Assembly: GCA_029268045.1 (NCBI GenBank)
Contig: JAJUHF010000014.1
Coordinates: forward strand, 1 to 37,720
DNA from: Anseongella ginsenosidimutans
GTDB taxonomy: Bacteria > Bacteroidota > Bacteroidia > Sphingobacteriales > Sphingobacteriaceae
Direction of reading: 5' to 3'
DNA: 37,720 bases
Under the pieces are notes generated by a model. That model was not told the DNA's origin and made no database searches. It saw only the letters and a list, made by a program, of their open reading frames with translations. How positions within the stretch are numbered: the stretch's first letter is position 1; each line of letters opens with the position of its first letter. The translations under genes and the position numbers were made by a program. Below are positions 1 to 8,233 of this stretch, piece after piece.

Positions 1-441
1 ATGGCAGTCGCCACACCCGCAATTTTGGCCAATTTTTTCATTAATACAATAAAATCTTGCAGTTGTTGCATACAGTCATTAACTTTGCCCGCAATGTTTC
101 TGGTTAAGGGTGAAGACGTTATGAAGATAACGCCATCATTTGCTTTCCAAAAGTTGAGAAAGAGAGTTGTTCAAAATATACAAGAGAGTTAAGAGTACAT
201 GGAGCGAAATCTTTACCTTTTTCCCTATTTCTAGTTCGACGGTAAACCGAATCTGAACTGACCGGAAAATTATCCCGTGACCGCTTTTGTCGTCAGGGCA
301 TTCCCGCATGCTGCGGAGCTTGACCTTGCTATGTCTTTGGCGGAGATGGGATAGGTAAATCGTGTCGTTACGACCTCTTCCAAGTATTTCTTGCATCTCG
401 AGTATGTTTCCGAACGAATAGGAAGCAAACTAGCGCATTAA
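1..441. other. Upstream non-coding region of the giant adhesin gene
   Basis: No convincing gene is seen here. Open frames at 1-192 (plus) and 136-396 (minus) have no recognisable product and overlap each other. A well-formed promoter lies at 57-87, so most of the stretch is probably a leader of about 350 bases for the gene starting at 442. An ATG at 121 opens a 23-codon frame ending at 192, which could be a leader peptide but has no support beyond its position. A weaker -7-like octamer, TATGTTTC, lies at 403-410 with no -33 element at the right distance. Confidence 0.5.
57..87 (+). promoter_or_regulatory. Bacteroidota-type promoter (TTG-N20-TAACTTTG)
   Basis: A TTG at 57-59 is followed after exactly 20 bases by TAACTTTG at 80-87, a full match to the Bacteroidota -33/-7 consensus. 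Transcription should start near 93. The first substantial gene downstream begins at 442, which implies a long leader, unless the 23-codon frame at 121-192 is translated. Confidence 0.55.
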
Positions 442-3400
442 ATGGGAATCTTTTCAAACCGAACCAATTGGCATGCACTCCGCATCGCAATTCTGATATT
501 CATTACCACAGGAGCATTCACGCCGAATGCAGCGATTTCGCAAACCATTACGCTTAACACCGGGGACGATATTCAAGCCACGGTCGATGTCGCAGTAAGC
601 GGTACCACGATTGAACTGAACGCGGGGACTTACGCGATCACCCAACAAATCGTCATCCCACACGGCAAGGATCTTACAATCAAAGGGGTTGGCGGGCAGG
701 CTATCATTCAACAAACGGGAACAAACCAACGCGTTATTTCTGTCGGAACCACGCCTGGGGGCCTTAGCAGCCATCTCACCTTGGAGCATATTACCGTAAC
801 CGGCGGGAATGTTAGCGGTTCGGGCGGTGGGATTATGGTTTATCGACATAGTGGCCTAACCCTGATCGATGGAACCGTATCGGGCAATACTGCCACAGGG
901 ACGGGGGGCGGTATTCATATTGGGGATGGAATTGCAGGAACAGGAAAATTATGGTTGATCAATTCAAACTTGATAGGGAACACTTCCGGGAGTTATGGAG
1001 GAGGCGCTTATCTCGGTATAACCAATCAGTTCCTGATGTACGGCGGGGAGGTGCGGGACAACCAGGCATCGGGGGTTAATCACGGTGGCGGATTGATGAT
1101 CTGGATCAACACTTCTGGCTTTATCCGTGGCACAAGTTTTATCAACAATACGTACCAGGGTGGGGACAGTCACATCGGTTTCGCCACCGGGGGGGGACAG
1201 GGCAGTGTCAATCTGGACGGTAATTATTGGGAACCTTTTACTCCGACAACCGGTTTCACGGTTACACCTAAACCGGCTTCTCCTGACCCAAGCAACCAGG
1301 TTCAGCTCTCGGTGGATCGGATCGGAAGCGGTGGAGGAACCGTGAGTATTTCCCATGATGCTGCTTTGGATGTCGGATACGCGACGATACTGGATATGCT
1401 TGCCACTTTGCAATACGGGGGACTGGGAACAGCGGATGCGCACTATCAGACCATGGTCACCGACCATGGCGACGGATCCTGGACAGTTCCGGTCGGAATG
1501 CATTTTGAAGTGTCTGCCTCAGCCGACGATGGTTCCGTTTTCCACGGGTGGCGTGGAGGAGAGGATTTTTCCGGTTCTTCATCACCGATCAATATCAGAA
1601 TTCCCGGCGCGGATGTGTCCGCCGAAGCCGCATTCTGGACGAAGGCTGCCAAGGTCGTACTCACCGGTCCTTCCACTGCGGTTGCGGGTGAGGTGACCCC
1701 GGTGGATAGCCTGCTTCAGGTCACCGTGCTAGACGTACATGAGCTGCCCACGCGCGTGCTGCAGAATACGAGAATAAACTTATCATCCAATGGGCCCGGT
1801 ACCTTCTTTAAAACCGATGGAACGACGTCCCTTTCGTTTGTCGATATTGTGCCCGGAGGCGATCTCGGCACGGAAAGTACGCCCGCTGAGGCCCGTTTCC
1901 GAAGTACGCAGGCGGGTACCCAATTGATCGCTGCGAATTGGGGTAGCGGCGGCCCGGAATTGCAGAACGACACCATGGCCATTACGGTTTTCTCCTCTAC
2001 CCCGGATGCAGACTTATCTGCAATGGCCGCCGATCCGACGGTAATTATCGCGGGTGGTCTTGCTAGCTCAGCCATTACCGTGACGGTGGTGGACAAATAC
2101 GGCAATGGCATTCCGGGGGAGCATGTTTACTTGGAATTGAGCGCAGGAACGGGAACCCTATCTGCCGGCCCTTGGACGACCGATTCACTGGGTGTGGTAT
2201 CCGCCACACTCACCAGCGCTGCATCGACCGGTTCGGGTACTGTAAAGGCGTTTCTTGGAACCGATAATTCGGGAGAATATATTGGAGAAGTAATCGTGAC
2301 GTTTGTTCCCGGTCCGGCGAATCTGTCCACCACCTTAATTAGCGCTGACCCCTCGACGATCCCCACCGACAGTTCTTCGACGATCACCGTTCAACTGAAA
2401 GACGCGGCGGGGAATAACCTGACCAGCTCTGGAGGGACGGTTGCTCTGTATACCAGCTTAGGCGAGTTGACTGATTTCCAGGACAACGCCGATGGAACTT
2501 ATACGGCCACGCTGACTTCAACCTTACCCGGCACGGCCATTATCAGTGGGACACTTGATGGCGACAACCTTGCTGACACCGCCGGTGTGACAATTACCGT
2601 GGGTGCTGCATCGCTCACGGCGAGCACCATCACAGCTGTTCCATCTGAAATCACCACGGACGAAACCGCTACCATTACCGTGCAGCTGAAAGACGCGGCA
2701 GGGAACAATTTGAGTGCATCGGGCGGCACGGTTGTACTTACCACGACCCTAGGCACTTTAGATGACTTCCAGGACAATGCCGATGGCACCTACACTGCCA
2801 CGCTATCTTCAACCATACCCGGCACGGCCACTATTAGCGGTACGCTTGACGGCGACAACCTAGCCGACACAGCCGGGGTAGAAATCTCGGTTGGTGCTGC
2901 CTCCCTTGCGACAAGCACAATAACTGCTTCTCCATCTGAAATCACCACAGACGAAATTGCTACGATCACCGTTCAGCTGAAAGACGCGGCAGGGAATAAC
3001 CTGACCAGCTCCGGAGGGGCGGTTGCTCTGTATACCAGCTTAGGCGAGTTAAATGACTTCCAGGATAACGCCGACGGCACCTACACTGCCACGCTGACTT
3101 CAACCGTACCCGGCACAGCCATTATCACAGGCACCCTGGATGGTGACAACCTAGCCGACACGGCCGGGGTAGAGATTACAGTTGGTGCTGCTTCACTCAC
3201 GGCGAGTACCATCACAGCAGACCCGTCCACCATCACAACCGACGGTTCATCGACAATCACCGTCCAGCTGAAGGATGCGGCAGGCAATAATCTGACTGCA
3301 TCAGGCGGCACGGTGGTGCTTACCACGACCCTAGGCACTTTAGGTGACTTCCAGGATAACGCCGACGGCACCTACACTACCACGCTATCTTCAACCGTAC

Positions 3401-6400
3401 CCGGTACGGCCACTATCAGCGGTACGCTTGACGGTGACAACCTGGCCGATGCCGCCGAAGTGACGATTTTAGAGGGAAGTGCTGATCCGGCCACGAGCAC
3501 CGTTACTGCGGCATCTCCCGCCATTACTACCGATCAGGTGGTCACCATCACCGTTCAGCTGAAAGATGCTGCGGGTAATCATCTGACCGCTTCGGGAGGT
3601 GTGGTTACATTGAATACGACACTGGGCATACTTACAGGAGTAACCGACCATGGCAACGGAACCTATACCGCCACGCTCTCTTCAACTGCACCCGGTACGG
3701 CTATCATCAGCGGAACGCTTAACGGAGTACCCATTAGCGATACGGACGAAGTTGTTTTCAGCCTGGGGACTGCTGATCCGGGGACTACGACAATCGTTGC
3801 GGCGCCTACGGTGATCACTACCATTCAGACTGCCACCGTCACGGTACACCTGAGAGACGCGGCGGGTAATATCTTAAATACATCGGGTGGCTTGGTCACC
3901 TTGACCACCAATTTGGGTACCTTGGGCGAAGTGACCGATCATGGCGACGGTACCTATACCGCTGCGTTTACATCATCAGAAGCGGGAGTCGCGCTGATCA
4001 AGGGAACGCTTAACGGACACCCGATTCTGGAATATACCCATGTTACGGTGGAGCAGGCATCGGCCGATCCGGCGAAATCGCTCATTACCGCAGATCCGTC
4101 AACACTGGGTCCGAACGACACGGCAATCATCACTGTTCAGCTGAAAGATGCGGCAGGCAATAACCTCACGACCTCGGGTGGGATCGTTGTGCTAGCAGCC
4201 ACACGCGGTGAGTTATCCGGGGTAACAGACAACCTCGATGGTACCTACACAGCGCTGTTTACTCCGGTGGAAACCGGAACAGCCTGGATTACCGGTACGC
4301 TGAACGGTGAAAACATCGGGGATGGCGCCGAGATTACAATTTCCTACGGTTCCGGCAAAGAAGAAACAGTCATCGCCTACGTGGGTAATGGAACAGCCGG
4401 TTCTGTCACAACAATTACGGTGTCGATCCAGGATGAAGCCGGGAATCCAGTGGTCGACGCACTTGCCCGGCTAGCGGGGGACGTGAGCGGAAATAATGAC
4501 CAACCTTTAATTTTTGTAAACAATTTCGATGGCACCTATACCGCCTCCTATATTCCCACTGTGGCGGGCGAGGATGTGATACGCATTAAAATTGATGGAA
4601 AAGCCATTGAAGGCGCGCCTTTTATTTCCAGGGTCGCGCCCGCTGCTGCGGCCAGACTGCGCATTGTTTCCCAACCCAGTCAATGGGCACGCAGCGGTAA
4701 ACCGTTCGATCGCCAGCCGGTATTGCAGTTGGCGGATGCCTGGGGTAACGCTGTTGCGCTTGCGGATCAATCCGTGACGGTTGCAGTAAGTGCAGGCGGA
4801 GCGTTGATCGGGGAATCCACGGTCCTCACCGATAGGGACGGAATTGCTTCGTTTGTCAATTTGGGCATCTTAGGGCATGTCGGAACGTATGCGTTGACAT
4901 TCAGCGTCCAGGAACTGGACAATGCCACCTCGGACGAAGTTCAGTTGCAAGCGGGTGATCCCGCAAAACTGGTTATTATTACCCAGCCCGTTGTCGGACT
5001 TAACGGCGACCTGCTGGCGGTCCAGCCCAGGGTAGAAATTCTGGATGCGGCTGGAAATCCAGTGCCGGATAATCAGACCTCGGTGACGATACTGGTAAGC
5101 GGGGGGCAAGGGGCTGTACTAAGCGGTACAACCACCCTGACGGCCGTGGATGGAATCATTTCCTTCCATGATCTTGCCCTATCGGGTGCTGTAGGAGTGA
5201 GCTACCGTTTGGTTGTCAAAGCCAATGGGCTCGAAGCGGATGAGTCGGATCCATTGGTGTTCCTGACCGACGGAATGCAGCCGTCGGTTGCAATAAGTGG
5301 ACCCGATAGCCCAACGAACCAGCGTCCGTTTGAGATCAGGATTGTTTTCAGCCGCGGTGTGACCGGTTTCGAAATAGGGGATATCGTACTGCAGGGAGGA
5401 ACCATTGCACCCGCAAGTCTGATAAGCCAAGACAGTGGAAGATCCTGGACAGCGCGCGTTTTGCCTGCGGGAGACGGCTTGCTTACCATTCATATTCCGG
5501 CGGGTGTCGCCATGGATGCAGCCGGAAGTGTCAATACGGCATCGGAAGAATACCTCGTGGTGTTTGACGGCACTGCTCCTGCAGCGCCTGAGCTACAGTT
5601 GGCAAGCGGCGATACGCTCACTAACAACCCCAGACCCGAAATTGTGGGAATGGCTGAACCCGGTTCAGTTGTGACAGTTAAAGACGCCCAGGGTGCCATC
5701 ATCGGTACCGTCGCTGCAAATCCCGACGGTATCTGGCGGATTATACCAGCCGACGCCATGGCTTCGGGGCATCACCGGTTGACAGCTACTGCCGTGGATA
5801 AAGCAGGCAACGCAAGTCCTGTCAGTGTGGAGTTGCGGATTACCATTGACCTGGATCCGCCGGCACGGCCCGCTGCGGCTTCGCTTGTCGACGGGGGAAA
5901 TTCAACACTTCAGTCCCGTCCCGCGATGACCGGAAGTACGGAGCCAGGCGCCACCGTCATTATCCGCGATGGCAATGGAAACATTGTGGGGACAGGCGCC
6001 GCGGATCCATCCGGAATCTGGGTTCTGATTCCATCGGTGGACTTAGGCCCTGGACTGCATGAAATAACTGTGACAGCGGTGGATAAGGCAGGCAATGAGA
6101 GTCCACCCAGTACACCCTTCCTGTTTACAAGAATAATAAGTGATGCGGTAAAGGCCACGAATGTGGTCACACCCAATGGCGATGGCATCAACGATCAGTT
6201 TGTAATCGAAAACATCGAATTGTACCCCAATAACACAGTTACAATTTTCGATAAGGCCGGTCGGGTCCTTTACCGGGTGAAAGGCTATAAAAATGAATGG
6301 GACGGAACCTTGAATGGCGTGCCACTTCACGAAGGGACCTACTATTATATCCTCGATTACGGCAACGGGGAACCGGTGCTTCGGGGATTTATATCGATCG

Positions 6401-6414
6401 TAAGAAGATATTAA
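442..6414 (+). CDS. Giant secreted multi-Ig adhesin with T9SS type B sorting domain
   Basis: This 1990-residue protein is probably exported by Sec, then moved across the outer membrane by the type IX secretion system and displayed or released as an adhesin. A signal peptide covers about residues 1-33. Residues about 40-275 look like a right-handed beta-helix with recurrent GGGI/GGGA turns. Residues about 290-400 resemble a divergent InlB B-repeat (GWRGG near 368). Invasin-like Ig domains follow at about 405-625. Seven exact 97-residue Ig-like repeats occupy 631-1309, each with a TVQLKDAAGN-type core. A filamin-like unit (1310-1405), further Ig-like domains to about 1900 and a CHU_C/TIGR04131 domain (VTPNGDGIND near 1907, then WDG and GTYYYIL) complete it. 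The PorP/SprF gene begins 10 bases downstream, the usual partner of a type B substrate. The ligand is unknown. Confidence 0.9.
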   Translation: MGIFSNRTNWHALRIAILIFITTGAFTPNAAISQTITLNTGDDIQATVDVAVSGTTIELNAGTYAITQQIVIPHGKDLTIKGVGGQAIIQQTGTNQRVISVGTTPGGLSSHLTLEHITVTGGNVSGSGGGIMVYRHSGLTLIDGTVSGNTATGTGGGIHIGDGIAGTGKLWLINSNLIGNTSGSYGGGAYLGITNQFLMYGGEVRDNQASGVNHGGGLMIWINTSGFIRGTSFINNTYQGGDSHIGFATGGGQGSVNLDGNYWEPFTPTTGFTVTPKPASPDPSNQVQLSVDRIGSGGGTVSISHDAALDVGYATILDMLATLQYGGLGTADAHYQTMVTDHGDGSWTVPVGMHFEVSASADDGSVFHGWRGGEDFSGSSSPINIRIPGADVSAEAAFWTKAAKVVLTGPSTAVAGEVTPVDSLLQVTVLDVHELPTRVLQNTRINLSSNGPGTFFKTDGTTSLSFVDIVPGGDLGTESTPAEARFRSTQAGTQLIAANWGSGGPELQNDTMAITVFSSTPDADLSAMAADPTVIIAGGLASSAITVTVVDKYGNGIPGEHVYLELSAGTGTLSAGPWTTDSLGVVSATLTSAASTGSGTVKAFLGTDNSGEYIGEVIVTFVPGPANLSTTLISADPSTIPTDSSSTITVQLKDAAGNNLTSSGGTVALYTSLGELTDFQDNADGTYTATLTSTLPGTAIISGTLDGDNLADTAGVTITVGAASLTASTITAVPSEITTDETATITVQLKDAAGNNLSASGGTVVLTTTLGTLDDFQDNADGTYTATLSSTIPGTATISGTLDGDNLADTAGVEISVGAASLATSTITASPSEITTDEIATITVQLKDAAGNNLTSSGGAVALYTSLGELNDFQDNADGTYTATLTSTVPGTAIITGTLDGDNLADTAGVEITVGAASLTASTITADPSTITTDGSSTITVQLKDAAGNNLTASGGTVVLTTTLGTLGDFQDNADGTYTTTLSSTVPGTATISGTLDGDNLADAAEVTILEGSADPATSTVTAASPAITTDQVVTITVQLKDAAGNHLTASGGVVTLNTTLGILTGVTDHGNGTYTATLSSTAPGTAIISGTLNGVPISDTDEVVFSLGTADPGTTTIVAAPTVITTIQTATVTVHLRDAAGNILNTSGGLVTLTTNLGTLGEVTDHGDGTYTAAFTSSEAGVALIKGTLNGHPILEYTHVTVEQASADPAKSLITADPSTLGPNDTAIITVQLKDAAGNNLTTSGGIVVLAATRGELSGVTDNLDGTYTALFTPVETGTAWITGTLNGENIGDGAEITISYGSGKEETVIAYVGNGTAGSVTTITVSIQDEAGNPVVDALARLAGDVSGNNDQPLIFVNNFDGTYTASYIPTVAGEDVIRIKIDGKAIEGAPFISRVAPAAAARLRIVSQPSQWARSGKPFDRQPVLQLADAWGNAVALADQSVTVAVSAGGALIGESTVLTDRDGIASFVNLGILGHVGTYALTFSVQELDNATSDEVQLQAGDPAKLVIITQPVVGLNGDLLAVQPRVEILDAAGNPVPDNQTSVTILVSGGQGAVLSGTTTLTAVDGIISFHDLALSGAVGVSYRLVVKANGLEADESDPLVFLTDGMQPSVAISGPDSPTNQRPFEIRIVFSRGVTGFEIGDIVLQGGTIAPASLISQDSGRSWTARVLPAGDGLLTIHIPAGVAMDAAGSVNTASEEYLVVFDGTAPAAPELQLASGDTLTNNPRPEIVGMAEPGSVVTVKDAQGAIIGTVAANPDGIWRIIPADAMASGHHRLTATAVDKAGNASPVSVELRITIDLDPPARPAAASLVDGGNSTLQSRPAMTGSTEPGATVIIRDGNGNIVGTGAADPSGIWVLIPSVDLGPGLHEITVTAVDKAGNESPPSTPFLFTRIISDAVKATNVVTPNGDGINDQFVIENIELYPNNTVTIFDKAGRVLYRVKGYKNEWDGTLNGVPLHEGTYYYILDYGNGEPVLRGFISIVRRY
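2332..4368 (+). repeat. Seven in-frame tandem repeats of 291 bp (97 aa)
   Basis: Repeat starts fall at 2332, 2623, 2914, 3205, 3496, 3787 and 4078, a constant 291-base period with no length change. Each unit encodes one Ig-like domain. Units 1 and 3 share VALYTSLGEL and units 2 and 4 share VVLTTTLGTL, so the first four form two copies of a 582-base dimer. Units 5-7 are more diverged. Confidence 0.93.
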
Positions 6415-6424
6415 TACGTTTGAA

Positions 6425-7360
6425 ATGAATAGAATAATACGGGCAGGGATCGTGTCGTCAGGGATCATAGCGGCAGTCTGTTTTTCGGAAAAGGCGTTAG
6501 CCCAATTGAATCCGCTCCGGACATCGTACTACAGCAATGAATACTTCATTAACCCGGCAGCGGCCGGATCGGGTACGGGTCTGCAATTATTCGGCGCCAT
6601 CAGCAAGCAGTTCACCAACATTCCGGGTTCCCCGAGGATTCAAGCCTTTTCTGCGGACTATGGATTCAGCAACCGGGTGGGAACAGGACTGCTGGTGATC
6701 AACGAAACAGCCGGGTTGTTCCAGCAAATGAAAATCGCGGGAACCTACGCCTATCATCTCCCGCTGGGAAATGACAATCAGCATGTGGACTTCGGCCTTT
6801 CGGTAAGCATTATGAAAGAACGTATTGATTTCGACCAGCTGGAAGGAGATCGTGGGGATCTGGATCTGGTCGATCTGAACCAACGTCCCGTGTTTGTTGA
6901 CTTTGATTACGGGATGACCTACCGGAATAACTCATTCCGTGTGCAGTTGGCTGTTCCGAATATCCGAAGGGTTTTGATCGAAAAAAACATGCGGGACTTT
7001 GCCGACTATACCCTGCTGTTTGCGGCGGCCAGTTACCGGTTCAACACCGGTATGGGGGCTGTGGAACCCAAAGTCGCTTACCGGAATGTCAGAAACTACA
7101 AGGACTTATTGGACCTGGGGCTGGGTTTCCAGTTCCGGAACCTGACATCGAATCAGCTGAGTCTATACGGGATTTATCATAATACCAAATGCGCGACCGT
7201 CGGGTTTGAGCTGTCTTTTAATTCGGATCTGTCCTTTACAGGTTTGTATACAACGAGTCCGGCCGATTTTGGATACCACAGCAAAGGCAGTTTTGAGCTT
7301 GGGGTGGGGGCCCGGCTTGCAAGCCGGCTTGGGAACAGGCAATCCGGCACAGACCAATAG
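6425..7360 (+). CDS. PorP/SprF family T9SS outer-membrane protein
   Basis: This 311-residue protein belongs to the PorP/SprF family of outer-membrane beta-barrels. Family members such as SprF support secretion or surface attachment of a type B (CHU_C) substrate encoded beside them. Residues 1-26 form a signal peptide ending ALAQ. The family start is clear right after it: LNPLRTSYYSNEYFINPAAAG, with the conserved Y..N..F.NPA.AG pattern, and later GLLVINETAG and a C-terminal run of alternating beta-strands. Length is typical. It lies 10 bases after the adhesin gene and 48 bases before the chaperone-like gene on the same strand, so the three probably form one operon. The likely client is the upstream adhesin; that pairing is inferred from context. 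Confidence 0.88.
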   Translation: MNRIIRAGIVSSGIIAAVCFSEKALAQLNPLRTSYYSNEYFINPAAAGSGTGLQLFGAISKQFTNIPGSPRIQAFSADYGFSNRVGTGLLVINETAGLFQQMKIAGTYAYHLPLGNDNQHVDFGLSVSIMKERIDFDQLEGDRGDLDLVDLNQRPVFVDFDYGMTYRNNSFRVQLAVPNIRRVLIEKNMRDFADYTLLFAAASYRFNTGMGAVEPKVAYRNVRNYKDLLDLGLGFQFRNLTSNQLSLYGIYHNTKCATVGFELSFNSDLSFTGLYTTSPADFGYHSKGSFELGVGARLASRLGNRQSGTDQ

Positions 7361-7408
7361 CGGCAGAATCGAAAGAATAAGGGCACGGTTTTGGCTGAGA
7401 CCTCCAAC

Positions 7409-8233
7409 ATGGGTTGGAGAAAATTTACTCATTTGCCGGGATTGGGGCTCCTGCTGCTTGCAGGAAACGCCCTTGGCCAGGCCTCTTTCAGCGTGACGCC
7501 CACCAAAATCTATTTCGAAGTTCCTGAAGGAGGGACCGGAACGCAGACCCTAACCGTCCGGAACAACGGCAGCGAAGAAAAATCCTATACTGTGACTTTC
7601 CAGGCCTGGGAGCGGAATGCACGTGGCGAACGGGTTTTTTATCCCGATACCGGCCAGGCTTTTTCGATAGCCCGGATGCTTACCGCGGAACCCCCGGTCT
7701 TCAATCTCGCAGCGGGTGACAGCCAAGTGATTTCTGTCAAACTCAACCAGGAAACTCCGCAGCGGCAGCCTTCCCTCTGGGCGATGTTGCTGGTAAAGGA
7801 ACTGAATCCAAACCGGGTGAACGATGCGACCGGCGGCGTGCGTGCGGCCATTAATGTGGAGTATCAGCTTGGAGTCCATGTATACCAGCACTTGCCGGGG
7901 ATCTCGGCCCGATCGACGGACATGGTATTGGACAGCATGTATTATTCCGACGGAAAGCGGGACCGGATCCATATCAAATTCCGGAATGCCGGCGAAACCA
8001 TTGCGGAAGGGCAGTTGAAAGTGCAGGTCTTCGCGATGGATACCGGCAAACAGATTGATCTTCCCATTCGTTCAATGACGTTCCTTCCGAATCGGGAGCG
8101 AACCATCTCGGTGATGCTCCCCCAGGATCTGGAGCCGGGAGACTATACCCTTACCGTAGCCTTTGACTCCGGATTTCAAAGTGATCTGGTGGTAGGGGAC
8201 CTGTATTTTCAGGTCGCCGGGCAATCGGATTAG
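7409..8233 (+). CDS. PapD-like periplasmic pilus chaperone
   Basis: This 274-residue protein resembles periplasmic fimbrial chaperones, which cap and fold pilin subunits before delivery to an outer-membrane usher. The ATG at 7409 gives MGWRKFTHL and a normal signal peptide ending ALGQ; a TTG at 7391 would only add a polar stretch. The first Ig-like domain opens FSVTPTKIYFEV and contains TLTVRNNG. It then shows the PPVFNLAAGDSQVISVKL and QRQPSLWAMLLVKEL segments, which match the chaperone pattern of a P.F.L.PG stretch followed by a SLFWLNV-type strand. A second beta-rich domain covers about residues 150-274. It follows the PorP/SprF gene on the same strand. Its stop codon overlaps the stop of the convergent usher-like gene, and the pilin candidates lie beyond that gene. 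No disulfide is apparent. Confidence 0.72.
   Translation: MGWRKFTHLPGLGLLLLAGNALGQASFSVTPTKIYFEVPEGGTGTQTLTVRNNGSEEKSYTVTFQAWERNARGERVFYPDTGQAFSIARMLTAEPPVFNLAAGDSQVISVKLNQETPQRQPSLWAMLLVKELNPNRVNDATGGVRAAINVEYQLGVHVYQHLPGISARSTDMVLDSMYYSDGKRDRIHIKFRNAGETIAEGQLKVQVFAMDTGKQIDLPIRSMTFLPNRERTISVMLPQDLEPGDYTLTVAFDSGFQSDLVVGDLYFQVAGQSD

Noticed and set aside
136-396. 86-residue minus-strand frame upstream of the adhesin
   Set aside because: No recognisable family, no signal or domain, and it overlaps the predicted leader on the plus strand.
2499-3371. Two similar 96-residue minus-strand frames (2499-2789 and 3081-3371)
   Set aside because: They are exactly 582 bases apart and only mirror the repeat dimer of the plus-strand adhesin gene.
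2332-4368. CRISPR-like or transposon-like repeat array
   Set aside because: The repeats are 291 bases, contiguous, in frame and code for Ig-like domains, with no spacers.
7391-7408. TTG start for the chaperone at 7391
   Set aside because: It adds six polar residues before a normal signal peptide that starts at the ATG at 7409.
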